Below, in pieces: positions 26,716 through 36,354 of a stretch of DNA of 64,000 nucleotides. The position numbers were made by a program, and so were the translations under genes. The stretch spans positions 62,001 through 126,000 of the forward strand of contig NZ_JADHZD010000010.1 in NCBI RefSeq assembly GCF_020102855.1, given 5' to 3'. Source of the DNA: Nocardioides lacusdianchii. GTDB lineage: Bacteria; Actinomycetota; Actinomycetes; Propionibacteriales; Nocardioidaceae. The notes beneath the pieces were generated by a model, which saw only the letters and a program-made list of their open reading frames with translations, searched no databases and had not been told where the DNA came from. The first letter of the stretch is position 1. Each line of letters opens with the position of its first letter.

Positions 26716-26806
26716 TAGTCCAGTGAGGGATGGTCGTGGGGACGGCCTCCTGGCAGCCATACGTCACTGGACTAAGCCCGCACGACGGCCAACCGTCACT
26801 GGACTA
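26716..26806 (-). repeat. Competing pairing elements: one tagtccagtga, two copies of its complement
   Basis: tagtccagtga at 26716-26726 is complementary to tcactggacta at 26764-26774 and again at 26796-26806. The two latter copies are identical over gtcactggacta (26763-26774, 26795-26806). In RNA from either strand, the single element can pair with only one copy at a time, giving two mutually exclusive stems 37 and 69 bases wide in loop. Confidence 0.7.
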
Positions 26807-26864
26807 CCCCGCGTGGGGCCGACCGCAGGTCGACACCGAGGCACGCAAGCCCCCGGAAATGCAG

Positions 26865-26927
26865 CGACCCGCAGGCCTGCTGCTCCGTGAGAAGCCCCGG
26901 CGGATGACACCGGGAGCCTGCGGGTCG
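26865..26927 (-). other. Long GC-rich hairpin in the leader region
   Basis: cgacccgcaggc (26865-26876) and gcctgcgggtcg (26916-26927) form a perfect 12-bp stem. The 39 bases enclosed hold a smaller gccccgg...ccggg stem. A random 12-bp stem with internal substem is unlikely, and it lies in line with the other elements of this region. Confidence 0.65.
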
Positions 26928-26973
26928 GGTGGCTGCAGTGGATTCGCCGGCAGCTGTCGGCGGACCGGGCTGC

Positions 26974-27012
26974 CTAGCGGGCAGCCACCTCACTCATCCG
27001 AAAAGAACTCAT
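26974..27012 (-). CDS. Putative 12-codon leader peptide
   Basis: ATG at 27012 opens a 12-codon ORF encoding MSSFRMSEVAAR and stopping at TAG 26976-26974. It is preceded by agggaggtgatcc (27030-27018), an almost full-length complement of the 16S rRNA 3' end and by far the strongest Shine-Dalgarno in the window. The last codons form the 5' arm of a perfect ggctgcc/ggcagcc hairpin (26986-26968), so a terminating ribosome would hold that hairpin open. No homolog was checked. Confidence 0.5.
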   Translation of the reverse strand: MSSFRMSEVAAR

Positions 27013-27068
27013 TCCTCGGATCACCTCCCTTCTGTGTGACTCGAGCGTACGTCGGCGCGCGGGGTCGC

Positions 27069-29069
27069 TCAACGGGTTAAGCCCGGCTCCTCCACCGACT
27101 CCTCGGCCGCCGCCTCGAACTGCGACCGGTAGAGGCGGGCGTACGCGCCGCCGGACGCCAGCAGCTCCTCGTGCGAGCCCTGCTCGACGATCGACCCGGA
27201 CTCCATCACCAGGATCAGGTCGGCGTCGCGGATCGTGGAGAGCCGGTGCGCGATCACGAAGGACGTACGGTCCGAGCGCAGCGCCGCCATCGCGTGCTGC
27301 AGCAGCAGCTCGGTGCGGGTGTCGACCGAGGAGGTGGCCTCGTCGAGGATCAGCAGCGCGGGGTCGGACAGGAAGGCGCGCGCGATGGTCACCAGCTGCC
27401 GCTCACCGGCCGACAGGTTGGAGCCGTCCTCGTCGATGACCGTGTCGTAGCCGTCGGGCAGCGAGTGCACGAAGCGGTCGACGAAGGTCGCGCGCGCGGC
27501 CTCGAGCACCTGCTCCTCGCTGGCGTCGGGCCGGCCGTAGGCGATGTTGTCGCGGATGGTGCCGGCGAAGAGCCAGGTGTCCTGCAGCACCATCCCGATC
27601 CTCCCCCGCAGCACCCCGCGCGGCACCGACGCGATGTCGACCCCGTCGATGAGGATCCGGCCCGACTGCGGGTCGTAGAACCGCATGACCAGGTTGACCA
27701 TGGTCGTCTTGCCGGCGCCGGTGGGACCGACGATCGCGACCGTGCTGCCGGGCCGGGCCACCAGCGACAGGCCCTCGATGAGCGGGCGCTCGGGGTCGTA
27801 GGAGAACGACACGTCCTCGAAGCGGACCTCGCCGTGCGCGTCGGCGGCGAGCGCCGGGCGACCCTGCTCCTCGACGGACTCCTCGGGGGCGTCGAGCAGC
27901 TCGAAGACCCGCTCAGCGGACGCGACGCCGGACTGGAGCAGGTTGAGCATGGAGGCGACCTGCGTGAGCGGCTGGGTGAACTGGCGGGAGTACTGGATGA
28001 AGGCCTGCACGTCGCCGAGCGACATCGTGCCGCTGGCGACCCGCAGTCCGCCGAGGACCGCGATCACGACGTAGTTGAGGTTCCCGACGAACATCATGAT
28101 CGGCATGATCAGGCCGCTGACGAACTGCGCGCCGTAGGAGGACTGGTAGAGCTCGTCGTTCTGCTCGGCGAAGACCCGCTCGGCCTCGGCCTGGCGCCCG
28201 AAGACCTTGACGATCGCGTGGCCGGAGAACGTCTCCTCGATGTGCGCGTTGAGCGTGCCGGTGCGACGCCACTGCTGGATGAACATGCCCTGCGAGCGCT
28301 TCATCACCGCGCCGGTGACCCACATCGAGATCGGCACCGACACCAGCGCGACCGTCGCCAGCAGAGGAGAGATCCAGAACATCATCCCGAGCACCGCGAC
28401 CACGGTGAGCAGCGAGGTGAGCATCTGGCTCAGCGTCTGCTGGAGCGTCTGGCTGATGTTGTCGATGTCGTTGGTGACGCGGCTCAGCAGCTCACCGCGC
28501 GGCTGCTTGTCGAAGTAGCCCAGCGGCAGCCGGTGGACCTTGTCCTCGACCTCCGAGCGCATCCGCAGCACGGTGCCCTGCACGACGTCGTTGAGGAGGT
28601 AGCCGCCGAGCCAGGCCAGCAGGGAGGCGGCGACGTAGACCGCGACGACGAGCAGCAGCACGTCGGCCACGGCGGAGAAGTCGACGCCGTCGGTGAGCGT
28701 CATCGACGCGAGCATGTCGGCCCGGTCGTCCTCGCCCTGCGCCCGCAGCGCCTCGACGGCCTGCTCCTGGGTCACGTCGCCGCTCAGCACGTCCCTGCCG
28801 AGCAGCCCGGCGAAGATCAGGTCGGTGGCGCGGCCCAGGATCCACGGCCCGACGGCGGTGGCGACGACGCTGACGACCGTGAGGACCAGGACGGCGTACG
28901 CCTTGCGCCGCTCCGGGTGCAGCCGGGCGAGGAGCCGCTTGAGGGAGGGCCAGAACGTGTCGGCCTTCTGGCCGATCATCCCCCCGCCCATCGGACCGCG
29001 GCCGGGACCGCCGGGTCCGGTCTGGACGCGCTCGGTCTCCTTCAGCGTGCCCTTGTCGTCGTCGCTCAC
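27069..29069 (-). CDS. ABC exporter half-transporter with canonical ATP site (subunit A)
   Basis: The 666-residue fused membrane/ATPase protein has a Gly-rich start, six membrane segments to about residue 370, Walker [11 protein letters not shown]-loop VLQDTWLF, signature LSAGERQ, Walker [13 protein letters not shown] and switch His in FVIAHRLST. The catalytic Glu and His are present. The GTG overlaps the partner stop (GTGA). With the next gene it forms a heterodimeric multidrug/lipid exporter like TM287/288. An insert of ~50 residues between the first two membrane helices (residues about 90-145) is somewhat unusual. Confidence 0.93.
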   Translation of the reverse strand: MSDDDKGTLKETERVQTGPGGPGRGPMGGGMIGQKADTFWPSLKRLLARLHPERRKAYAVLVLTVVSVVATAVGPWILGRATDLIFAGLLGRDVLSGDVTQEQAVEALRAQGEDDRADMLASMTLTDGVDFSAVADVLLLVVAVYVAASLLAWLGGYLLNDVVQGTVLRMRSEVEDKVHRLPLGYFDKQPRGELLSRVTNDIDNISQTLQQTLSQMLTSLLTVVAVLGMMFWISPLLATVALVSVPISMWVTGAVMKRSQGMFIQQWRRTGTLNAHIEETFSGHAIVKVFGRQAEAERVFAEQNDELYQSSYGAQFVSGLIMPIMMFVGNLNYVVIAVLGGLRVASGTMSLGDVQAFIQYSRQFTQPLTQVASMLNLLQSGVASAERVFELLDAPEESVEEQGRPALAADAHGEVRFEDVSFSYDPERPLIEGLSLVARPGSTVAIVGPTGAGKTTMVNLVMRFYDPQSGRILIDGVDIASVPRGVLRGRIGMVLQDTWLFAGTIRDNIAYGRPDASEEQVLEAARATFVDRFVHSLPDGYDTVIDEDGSNLSAGERQLVTIARAFLSDPALLILDEATSSVDTRTELLLQHAMAALRSDRTSFVIAHRLSTIRDADLILVMESGSIVEQGSHEELLASGGAYARLYRSQFEAAAEESVEEPGLTR

Positions 29070-30799
29070 GCGACCTCCTCGGCCGTGAGCTGGGACTCGA
29101 CGATCTCGCGGTAGGTCCCGCACGTCTCGAGGAGGTCCTCGTGGGTGCCCGTGCCGACGATGGCGCCGTCCTCCATCACCACGATCCGGTCGGCGTGCCG
29201 GATGGTCGCGACCCGCTGCGCCACGATCACCACCGTCGCGTCGCGGGTCACCGGCCGCAGCGCGGCCCGCAGGCGCGCGTCGGTGGTGAGGTCGAGGGCG
29301 GAGAAGGAGTCGTCGAAGAGGTAGATGTCGGGCCGGCGGATCACCGCTCGTGCGATCGCCATCCGCTGCCGCTGGCCGCCGCTGAGGCTCGACCCGCCCT
29401 GGGCCACCTCGGCGTCGAGCCGTTCGGGCATCGCCTCGACGAACTCGCGGGCCTGGGCGATCTCGAGCGCCTCCCACATCTCGTCCTCGGTGGCGTCGGG
29501 CTTGCCGTAGCGCAGGTTGTCCGCGATGGTCCCGCGGAACAGGAAGGCCTTCTGGGGCACCAGCCCCAGCCGCGACCAGAGCGTCTCCATCTCCAGCTGG
29601 CGTACGTCGACGCCGCCGAGGCGCACTTCTCCCCCGGTCGCGTCGAAGAGGCGCGGGACCAGGTTGACCAGGGTCGACTTCCCGGCACCGGTCGAGCCGA
29701 CGATCGCCACGGTCTCCCCGGGCGAGGCCCGCAGCGACACCTCGCGCAGCACCGGCTCGTCCGCGCCGGGGTAGGCGAAGGTCACCGCGTCGAGCTCGAG
29801 GGCCAGCCGGTCGGGCAGGTCGGTGACGGGGTCGGCGGGCGGCACGACCGACGAGTCGGTGTCGAGCACCTCGGTGATGCGCTCGGCGCAGACGGAGGCG
29901 CGCGGCACCATCATCAGCATGAACATCGCCATCATCACCGACATGACGATCTGCATCAGGTAGGAGATGTAGGCGGTCAGGGCGCCCACCTGCATCTGCC
30001 CGTCCTCGACCCGGTGGCCGCCGAACCACAGCACGCCGACGGTGGCGAGGTTGGCCACGATCATCACCGTCGGGAACATCGCCGCCTGCCAGCGGCCGGC
30101 GCGGACCGCCACGTCGGTCAGCTCGGCGTTGGCATCGGCGAAGCGGGCGGTCTCGTGCTCCTCGCGCACGAAGGCACGCACCACGCGTACGCCGGTGATC
30201 TGCTCGCGCAGCAGCCGGTTGACCTCGTCGATGCGCTCCTGCATGAGCCGGAAGCTCGGCACCATCTGCCGCACGATCAGGCCGATGGAGACCCCGAGGA
30301 CCGGCACCACCGCGAGGACGAGCCACGACAGTCCGATGTCCTCGCGGGCGGCCATGATGATGCCGCCGACCATCATGATCGGCGCGGAGACCATCAGGGT
30401 GCCGCCCATGAGCACGAGCATCTGCACCTGCTGGACGTCGTTGGTCTCGCGGGTGATGAGCGACGGGGCGCCGAAGTGCTGTACCTCTCGAGCGGAGAAG
30501 GACCCCACGCGGCGGAAGATCGCGGCGCGCAGGTCACGACCGAAGCCCATCGCGTTGCGCGCGGAGAACCACACCGCGGCGATCGAGCAGACGACCTGCA
30601 CGAGCGAGACCGCGAGCATCAGCCCGCCGTGGCTCACGATGTAGGCGGTGTCGCCGGTGACGACGCCGCGGTCGATGATGTCGGCGTTGAGGCTCGGCAG
30701 GTAGAGCGCGGCCATCGTGCCGACGAACTGCAGGGCGACGACGGCGCCCAGCGGTGCGGCGTACGGCCGGAGGTAGGTGCGGACCAGGCGGAGCAGCAT
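29066..30799 (-). CDS. ABC exporter half-transporter with degenerate ATP site (subunit B)
   Basis: The 577-residue fused membrane/ATPase protein has six membrane segments, Walker [11 protein letters not shown]-loop LVPQKAFLF and signature LSGGQRQ. However, Walker B reads [12 protein letters not shown], with Asp in place of the catalytic Glu, and the switch reads VIVAQRVAT, with Gln in place of His. This is the usual asymmetry of heterodimeric exporters, where one site binds but hardly hydrolyses ATP. It is translated just before subunit A. The start at 30799 has a ggaag Shine-Dalgarno. Confidence 0.93.
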   Translation of the reverse strand: MLLRLVRTYLRPYAAPLGAVVALQFVGTMAALYLPSLNADIIDRGVVTGDTAYIVSHGGLMLAVSLVQVVCSIAAVWFSARNAMGFGRDLRAAIFRRVGSFSAREVQHFGAPSLITRETNDVQQVQMLVLMGGTLMVSAPIMMVGGIIMAAREDIGLSWLVLAVVPVLGVSIGLIVRQMVPSFRLMQERIDEVNRLLREQITGVRVVRAFVREEHETARFADANAELTDVAVRAGRWQAAMFPTVMIVANLATVGVLWFGGHRVEDGQMQVGALTAYISYLMQIVMSVMMAMFMLMMVPRASVCAERITEVLDTDSSVVPPADPVTDLPDRLALELDAVTFAYPGADEPVLREVSLRASPGETVAIVGSTGAGKSTLVNLVPRLFDATGGEVRLGGVDVRQLEMETLWSRLGLVPQKAFLFRGTIADNLRYGKPDATEDEMWEALEIAQAREFVEAMPERLDAEVAQGGSSLSGGQRQRMAIARAVIRRPDIYLFDDSFSALDLTTDARLRAALRPVTRDATVVIVAQRVATIRHADRIVVMEDGAIVGTGTHEDLLETCGTYREIVESQLTAEEVA

Positions 30800-30809
30800 C
30801 AGGTCTTCC

Positions 30810-31457
30810 TCACGGCGCGAGCCGTACGACGTCCCAACGCTCGCCGTCACGGCGGTAGACCAGCCGGTCGTGCATCCGCCCGGGCCGTCCCTGCCAGAAC
30901 TCCACGACGTCGGGCGTGACGCGGTAGCCGCCCCACTCCGGCGGCACCGGCACCTCGCCGTCGGCCTCGTCGGCACCGAAGCGCTCCTGCACCCGGGCGT
31001 ACGCCGCCGCGAGCTCGGCGCGCGAGGCAACCGGTCGCGACTGGTCCGAGGCCCAGGCCCCGAGCTGGGCGCCGCGCGGGCGGGAGTGGAAGTAGGCCTC
31101 CACCTCCTCGTGCGCCAGCCGTGCCGCGACGCCCTCGACGCGCACCTGGCGCTCGAGCGGGTGCCACGGGAAGAGCAGCGCGCAGTGCGGGTTGGCCGCG
31201 AGCTCGCCGCCCTTGCGCGAGGAGTGGTTGGTGAAGAAGACGAACCCGTCCGGGCCCACGCCCTTGAGCAGCACCATCCGGCTGGAGGGCCGGCCGGCGG
31301 CGTCGGCGGTGGCGATCACCATCGCGTTGGGCTCGTGGACGCCGGACGCGACGGCCTGCTCGAGCCACCGCTCGAACATCTCGATCGGGTCGCCGGCCAG
31401 GTCGAGGAGGTCGAGACCCCCGCGGCCGTACTCCTCGCGCAGTCCGGAGAGGTCCAT
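30810..31457 (-). CDS. pdxH: Pyridoxamine 5'-phosphate oxidase
   Basis: The 215-residue FMN enzyme makes pyridoxal 5'-phosphate from PNP or PMP. Family features are the N-terminal GGLDLLDLAGDPIEMFERWL in part, NAMVIATADAAGRPSSRMVLLKG in part, FFTNHSSRKGGELAANP, HPLERQVRVEG and the C-terminal RMHDRLVYRRD with W and RLAP end. A TACTGT -10 box lies 6 bases before the ATG at 31457, suggesting a leaderless transcript. It is divergent from citrate synthase. Confidence 0.95.
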   Translation of the reverse strand: MDLSGLREEYGRGGLDLLDLAGDPIEMFERWLEQAVASGVHEPNAMVIATADAAGRPSSRMVLLKGVGPDGFVFFTNHSSRKGGELAANPHCALLFPWHPLERQVRVEGVAARLAHEEVEAYFHSRPRGAQLGAWASDQSRPVASRAELAAAYARVQERFGADEADGEVPVPPEWGGYRVTPDVVEFWQGRPGRMHDRLVYRRDGERWDVVRLAP

Positions 31458-31537
31458 ACGCTGACAGTATCGCCGGGGTGCACAATGAGCCGTCCCGTGC
31501 GGTTCTTCCGGGACTCCCGAATCCTGAAGGAGCACCC

Positions 31538-32644
31538 ATGACCGAGATCCAGCACGGCCTCGAAGGCGTGGTCGCGTTCGAGACCCAGATCGCGGAGCCC
31601 GACAAGGAGGGCTCGGCGCTGCGCTACCGCGGCGTGGACATCGAGGACCTCGTCGGCCGCGTGCCGTTCGAGAACGTCTGGGGCCTCCTGGTCGACGGCT
31701 CCTACACCCCCGGCCTCCCGCCGGCCGAGCCCTACAACATCGCCATCCACACCGGCGACGTGCGCGCCGACGTGCAGGCCAGCGTCGCCATGCTCGCTCC
31801 GATGCTCGGCATGGGCCAGACCTACGACATCTCTGATGAGCAGGCCCGCCTCGACCTCTCCCGCGTCGCGGTGATGGTGCTGTCGTACGCCGCCCAGTCC
31901 GCGCGCGGCCTCGGCAGGCCGGTCGTCCCGCAGGCAGAGGTGGACCAGGGCACGACGCTGGCCGAGAAGTTCCTCATCCGCTGGCACGGCGAGGCGGACC
32001 CGAAGCACGCCCACGCCATCGACGCCTACTGGTCGTCGGCGGCCGAGCACGGCATGAACGCCTCGACCTTCACCGCGCGCGTGATCACCTCGACCGGTGC
32101 CGACGTCGCGGCGGCCTTCTCCGGCGCCATCGGCGCGATGAGCGGCCCGCTCCACGGCGGCGCCCCCTCGCGCGTCCTCGGCATGATCGAGGAGGTCGAG
32201 AAGCGCGACGGCGTCGCCTCGTCCTACGTCAAGGAGCTGCTCGACAAGGGCGAGCGCCTGATGGGCTTCGGCCACCGCGTCTACCGCGCCGAGGACCCAC
32301 GCGCCCGGGTGCTGCGCCGCACCGCCAAGGAGCTCGACGCCCCCCGCTACGAGGTCGCGGAGGCGCTGGAGAAGGCGGCCCTGGCCGAGCTGCGCGAGCG
32401 GCGCCCCGACCGCGTGCTGGAGACCAACGTGGAGTTCTGGGCGGCCATCGTCCTCGACTTCGCCGAGGTGCCGTCGCACATGTTCACCTCGATGTTCACC
32501 TGCGCGCGCACCGGCGGCTGGTCGGCGCACATCCTGGAGCAGAAGACCACCGGTCGCCTGATCCGCCCGTCGGCGGTCTACGCCGGTCCGAGCACCCGTC
32601 CGGCCAGCGAGGTCCAGGGCTGGGACGAGGCCTGGGGGGCCTGA
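31538..32644 (+). CDS. Citrate synthase (short actinobacterial type)
   Basis: The 368-residue enzyme condenses acetyl-CoA and oxaloacetate to citrate. The two catalytic His are in GPLHGGAPS and GFGHRVYR, and the Asp is near VLDFAEVP. The length and sequence style match the ~370-residue second citrate synthase of actinobacteria (CitA-like) rather than the ~430-residue GltA; a 2-methylcitrate role cannot be excluded. A gaagga Shine-Dalgarno precedes the ATG. Confidence 0.93.
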   Translation: MTEIQHGLEGVVAFETQIAEPDKEGSALRYRGVDIEDLVGRVPFENVWGLLVDGSYTPGLPPAEPYNIAIHTGDVRADVQASVAMLAPMLGMGQTYDISDEQARLDLSRVAVMVLSYAAQSARGLGRPVVPQAEVDQGTTLAEKFLIRWHGEADPKHAHAIDAYWSSAAEHGMNASTFTARVITSTGADVAAAFSGAIGAMSGPLHGGAPSRVLGMIEEVEKRDGVASSYVKELLDKGERLMGFGHRVYRAEDPRARVLRRTAKELDAPRYEVAEALEKAALAELRERRPDRVLETNVEFWAAIVLDFAEVPSHMFTSMFTCARTGGWSAHILEQKTTGRLIRPSAVYAGPSTRPASEVQGWDEAWGA

Positions 32645-32647
32645 GGG

Positions 32648-33016
32648 TCAGCGCGGCTCGATTGAGCACGACGGGGTCCCGCCCGGCAGGCGGGACCGGT
32701 TGGCCGCGATCCAGTGGTAGGCGCGGCGTGCGACCGGGTCGACCGGGCGGCTCGTCATGACGCGCGAGACGACGCGCCAGTGCAGCGGTCCGGTGGCGAG
32801 GATGGCGGCGAAGGCACGGTGCCCGTAGTCGACGCGACCGTCCGGATGGACGTACGGCATCTCGACGACCGCTCGCTCGGCGTCCACCCCCAGCCGTTGG
32901 AGGTCGACCTCCTGGATGGTCGAGGCGTCGATGTCGACCCCGAGCCGCGGGACCAGGGCGGCGGTGCGCATGCAGAAGCCACAGTCGCCGTCGTTGAGCA
33001 TCAGTCCACGCTCCAT
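32648..33016 (-). CDS. DCC-family thiol-disulfide oxidoreductase-like protein
   Basis: The 122-residue protein carries DGDCGFC at about residues 9-15, the CxxC of the DCC family (DUF393), with a thioredoxin-like region after it. Its partner and redox role are unknown. The ATG at 33016 is supported by TACGCT 6 bases upstream (33023-33028), with a gagga also present. It converges on citrate synthase, 3 bases from its stop. Confidence 0.88.
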   Translation of the reverse strand: MERGLMLNDGDCGFCMRTAALVPRLGVDIDASTIQEVDLQRLGVDAERAVVEMPYVHPDGRVDYGHRAFAAILATGPLHWRVVSRVMTSRPVDPVARRAYHWIAANRSRLPGGTPSCSIEPR

Positions 33017-33045
33017 TCCTCGAGCGTACGGCGTAGGTCCTCGGT

Positions 33046-33672
33046 TCAGTCGGTCTGCTGGGCGTAGTACCAGGAGGTCCTGCCGCGCGCGCCCTTGCGC
33101 GTGAGCGAGACGTGCAGGTGATCGCGGTGCCGCAGCGTCGGCGAGCAGGACCGCTTCGTACGGCAGCTCGAGCTGAGGTAGCGCTTCGGCTCGAAGCCGT
33201 CGTAGGAGGCATACATCCGGTCGTTCCAGATGATGTACATGATGCCCATCCGGCGAGCGAGTGCGTGTGGCTCGCCGAGGTCGTCGGGGGCGAGGACCTC
33301 GTCGAGCAGTGCCTGCGCCAGCGCCAGGTCGACCGGGTCCTCGGCGTCGAGCAACCAGTCGAACGCACGTGACTCCTGGTGCTCGCTGGTGCTCGAGCGG
33401 GAGCACGCGCGGCTGATCGGGCCGTAGCCGCCCCCGCGGGCGACGAGCCAGTCGGCGAGAAGCAGCACACCGGGCCTCGGCGTCTGGAGGCACCTGGTCT
33501 GCGGCTGGTAGCCGGCGTAGGGCTCGATCGGCATGAGGTACGGCGCTGATGACGTGACGGTTCCGCGGGCGGAGGCGGTCCTGTCGTCCGCAGCGACCGC
33601 ACCGACCATGCCGGCCGCGACGCCCGTCACGACCAGCAGCAGGCACGCTGCCACGCGCACGAACGCTCGCAT
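33046..33672 (-). CDS. Secreted protein with HxH-type (M15/VanY-like) domain
   Basis: The 208-residue protein starts with a signal peptide (MRAFVRVAACLLLVVTGVAAGMVG). The mature part has SEHQESRAFDW, then about 75 residues later HRDHLHVSL. His...Asp and HxH spaced this way is the zinc-ligand pattern of M15/VanY-like and similar extensin-type hydrolase folds. Several Cys (about 4) suggest disulfides outside the cell. A peptidoglycan target is plausible but not shown. An upstream ATG at 33711 is in frame but would precede the signal peptide. Confidence 0.75.
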   Translation of the reverse strand: MRAFVRVAACLLLVVTGVAAGMVGAVAADDRTASARGTVTSSAPYLMPIEPYAGYQPQTRCLQTPRPGVLLLADWLVARGGGYGPISRACSRSSTSEHQESRAFDWLLDAEDPVDLALAQALLDEVLAPDDLGEPHALARRMGIMYIIWNDRMYASYDGFEPKRYLSSSCRTKRSCSPTLRHRDHLHVSLTRKGARGRTSWYYAQQTD

Positions 33673-33814
33673 CACAACGCCCCACCTTCCCCTTGAGATC
33701 GCATGGTTCACAGGAAAGTAGGCGTCCGGTCACCCCGCGTCCGGCGATCGCCAGAAGATCACTCGTGTAGTTCGCGGGCCGGCACATGGTTCCGAATCGC
33801 GCCGGCGCGATCAC

Positions 33815-33843
33815 TTGCAGCAATGGAAAGTAGCCACTAAAGT
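33815..33843 (+). promoter_or_regulatory. Leaderless promoter of the membrane protein/regulator pair
   Basis: ttgcag (33815-33820), a 17-base spacer and taaagt (33838-33843) give a good sigma-70-type promoter, with the ATG at 33851 starting 7 bases after the -10. The surrounding ggaaa...tttcc (33825-33847) forms an imperfect inverted repeat over the -10 and could be an operator for the winged-helix protein encoded next. Confidence 0.65.
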
Positions 33844-33850
33844 TTCCGGA

Positions 33851-34300
33851 ATGGAAAGCGATGAGGCTCGGAGACAGCTCCGCGAGATCGAGCGCGGCGA
33901 GGCCGCGAGCTGGTTGCACTTCGCCGACTACGACCGGTGGCAGCCCCCCGCCTTCGGCATCTGGGCCAGCGCCTTCGTGCTGTCACTGGCACTGCTCGAC
34001 GGGTCTCCGCGAAGCCTGGCGACACTCGCGCTCATCACAGCGCCGTGGGCCTACGTCGCGTGGGACCGGCAGCGTCGCGCGGTCTACCCCAGCGGCCCGA
34101 TGCCTCCTGAGCTGCGACGCTCGACCTGGGCGCTGGTGGCTCTCTCGCTCGCCGTCGCGATCCTGTCGTCGTCCGTCTACTTCGCAGCCGGCGCATGGAT
34201 TGCCGCACTCGCGGCGGGGATCGCCACCGCGGGAGCGGTGGAGCTGTACGGCCGCGTCTACGCCGCGGACGCGGAGCGGGTCCGCCGGAGGCTCGCATGA
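33851..34300 (+). CDS. Small membrane protein of unknown function
   Basis: The 149-residue protein has a charged N-terminal helix (MESDEARRQLREIERGEAASW) followed by four probable membrane segments in two hairpins (about 36-52, 55-68, 88-106, 110-130) and an Arg-rich end. I do not recognise the family. It overlaps the following regulator gene by ATGA. A membrane protein paired with a small PadR/ArsR-like winged helix often forms a sensing/export pair; here the role is unknown. Confidence 0.8.
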   Translation: MESDEARRQLREIERGEAASWLHFADYDRWQPPAFGIWASAFVLSLALLDGSPRSLATLALITAPWAYVAWDRQRRAVYPSGPMPPELRRSTWALVALSLAVAILSSSVYFAAGAWIAALAAGIATAGAVELYGRVYAADAERVRRRLA

Positions 34301-34602
34301 CCCCCGCGGCCACGGGCTCCGCTCTCGACGGGCTCGACCCGATCCTCAACGCCCCGAAGCGGTTGGCGATCATGGCCGTCCTCGAGGGCTCGCAGTTCGC
34401 GGAGTTCGGCTTCCTGCGCGATCACCTCGCGGTCAGCGACTCGGACCTGTCCAAGCAGGCCGCAACCCTGGAAGCCGCCGGCTACCTCACCATCCGCAAG
34501 TCCGGCCGCGGCCGGGGCGGGGTGACCTCGTACCAGGCGACGGCCGGCGGCACGGCGGCCTACCGCCGACACCGCGACGCGCTGCGCGCCATGCTGGGCT
34601 GA
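34297..34602 (+). CDS. Small winged-helix transcriptional regulator
   Basis: The 101-residue protein is one winged-helix domain: LNAPKRLAIMAVLEGSQFAEF, then LRDHLAVSDSDLSKQAATLEAAGYLTIRK (recognition helix region) and the wing GRGRGGVTSYQATAGGTAAYRRH, read in pieces. It matches the HTH_34/ArsR-like type of stand-alone regulators. It is translationally coupled to the membrane protein upstream and probably controls their common promoter. Confidence 0.88.
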   Translation: MTPAATGSALDGLDPILNAPKRLAIMAVLEGSQFAEFGFLRDHLAVSDSDLSKQAATLEAAGYLTIRKSGRGRGGVTSYQATAGGTAAYRRHRDALRAMLG

Positions 34603-34623
34603 CGCCGACCTGCCCCTGAGCTC

Positions 34624-35106
34624 CTACGTGATGCGCCTGCCGAAGCAGCGGCTGAGCTCGGACCCGCAGTAGTAGCCGAAGCCGGGGATCGGCTCGTAGC
34701 CCGAGGACGTGTAGAGCGCGATGGCCTCGGGCTGCTTCATCCCTGTCTCGAGCACCATCGCCTCGATGCCGGCCTCGGCCGCAGTGACCTCGAGGTGGGC
34801 GAGCATCCGGCGCGCCACACCGCGACGCTGCGCCGTCGGGACGACGTACATCCGCTTCACCTCGGCGGTGACCTCCGCCCCGAGCGCGCGCACCGAGCTG
34901 CGGCGCCACGCGCCGGTCGCGACGGGGGTGCCGTCGAGGTAGCCGACGTAGAACTGCCCGAGCGGGTCCTCGAAGTCGCGGCTGTCGATCGGCGACTCGT
35001 CCTGGCCGCCGTAGCGCGCGACGTACTCCGCCTGCACCGCCTCGATGAGGGCCTGCGCGTCGGGGTGGGTGATCGGGACCCGCACCACCTGCAGGTCGGT
35101 CTCCAT
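34624..35106 (-). CDS. GNAT family N-acetyltransferase
   Basis: The 160-residue acetyltransferase has the acetyl-CoA loop MYVVPTAQRRGVARRMLAHLE (about residues 86-106, with the R/Q-x-x-G-x-G/A pattern QRRGVA), then VLETGMKQPEAIALYTSSGYEPI, the usual beta-bulge and GY motif. The substrate is unknown. The ATG at 35106 follows a gaagggg Shine-Dalgarno. It converges on the winged-helix gene and diverges from serC. Confidence 0.9.
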   Translation of the reverse strand: METDLQVVRVPITHPDAQALIEAVQAEYVARYGGQDESPIDSRDFEDPLGQFYVGYLDGTPVATGAWRRSSVRALGAEVTAEVKRMYVVPTAQRRGVARRMLAHLEVTAAEAGIEAMVLETGMKQPEAIALYTSSGYEPIPGFGYYCGSELSRCFGRRIT

Positions 35107-35207
35107 CTGTGGTCCCCTTCGTGTGCCTGTGTGAGCGGGTGACACAATAGGCGCGCTGACAGCGTCGTCAGGACCGCCGTTCCGTGTTCCACCGTGATCC
35201 CACGTGA

Positions 35208-36338
<1,131 letters not shown>

Positions 36339-36354
36339 GCGGGCACTTCCTCGC

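Larger units (their letters stand above)
26525..27068 (-). other. 544-base gene-poor region with structured leader/ncRNA candidate
   Basis: No ordinary gene is supported here. Read on the minus strand, from the ABC exporter stop toward the efflux gene, it holds in order: a strong Shine-Dalgarno with a 12-codon ORF, a 7-bp hairpin containing that ORF's stop, a short cgccg/cggcg hairpin (26945-26962), a 12-bp hairpin (26865-26927), three alternative pairing elements (26716-26806), a 10-bp stem (26641-26667) and the MarR operator. A 116-codon plus-strand ORF across it has no convincing start and is treated as chance. Confidence 0.7.

Noticed and set aside
27018..27030. ggatcacctccct looks like the 3' end of 16S rRNA
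   Set aside because: Nothing upstream on the plus strand resembles 16S rRNA. On the minus strand it is better explained as a strong Shine-Dalgarno for the 12-codon ORF.
26641..27033. Possible tmRNA, RNase P or 6S RNA
   Set aside because: No tRNA-like ends with CCA, no GAGGAAAGTCC or ACAGA RNase P core, and a Shine-Dalgarno before the small ORF, which tmRNA lacks.
26730..27080. 116-codon plus-strand ORF in the structured region
   Set aside because: No Shine-Dalgarno or -10 at the proper distance, no recognisable domain, and composition unlike a coding frame; its sequence is explained by the hairpins.
27171..29114. Long plus-strand open frames over the ABC exporter genes (27171-29114, 29141-30919)
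   Set aside because: They give His/Asp/Arg-rich translations without motifs and lie antisense to genes with complete Walker A/B, signature and switch motifs.
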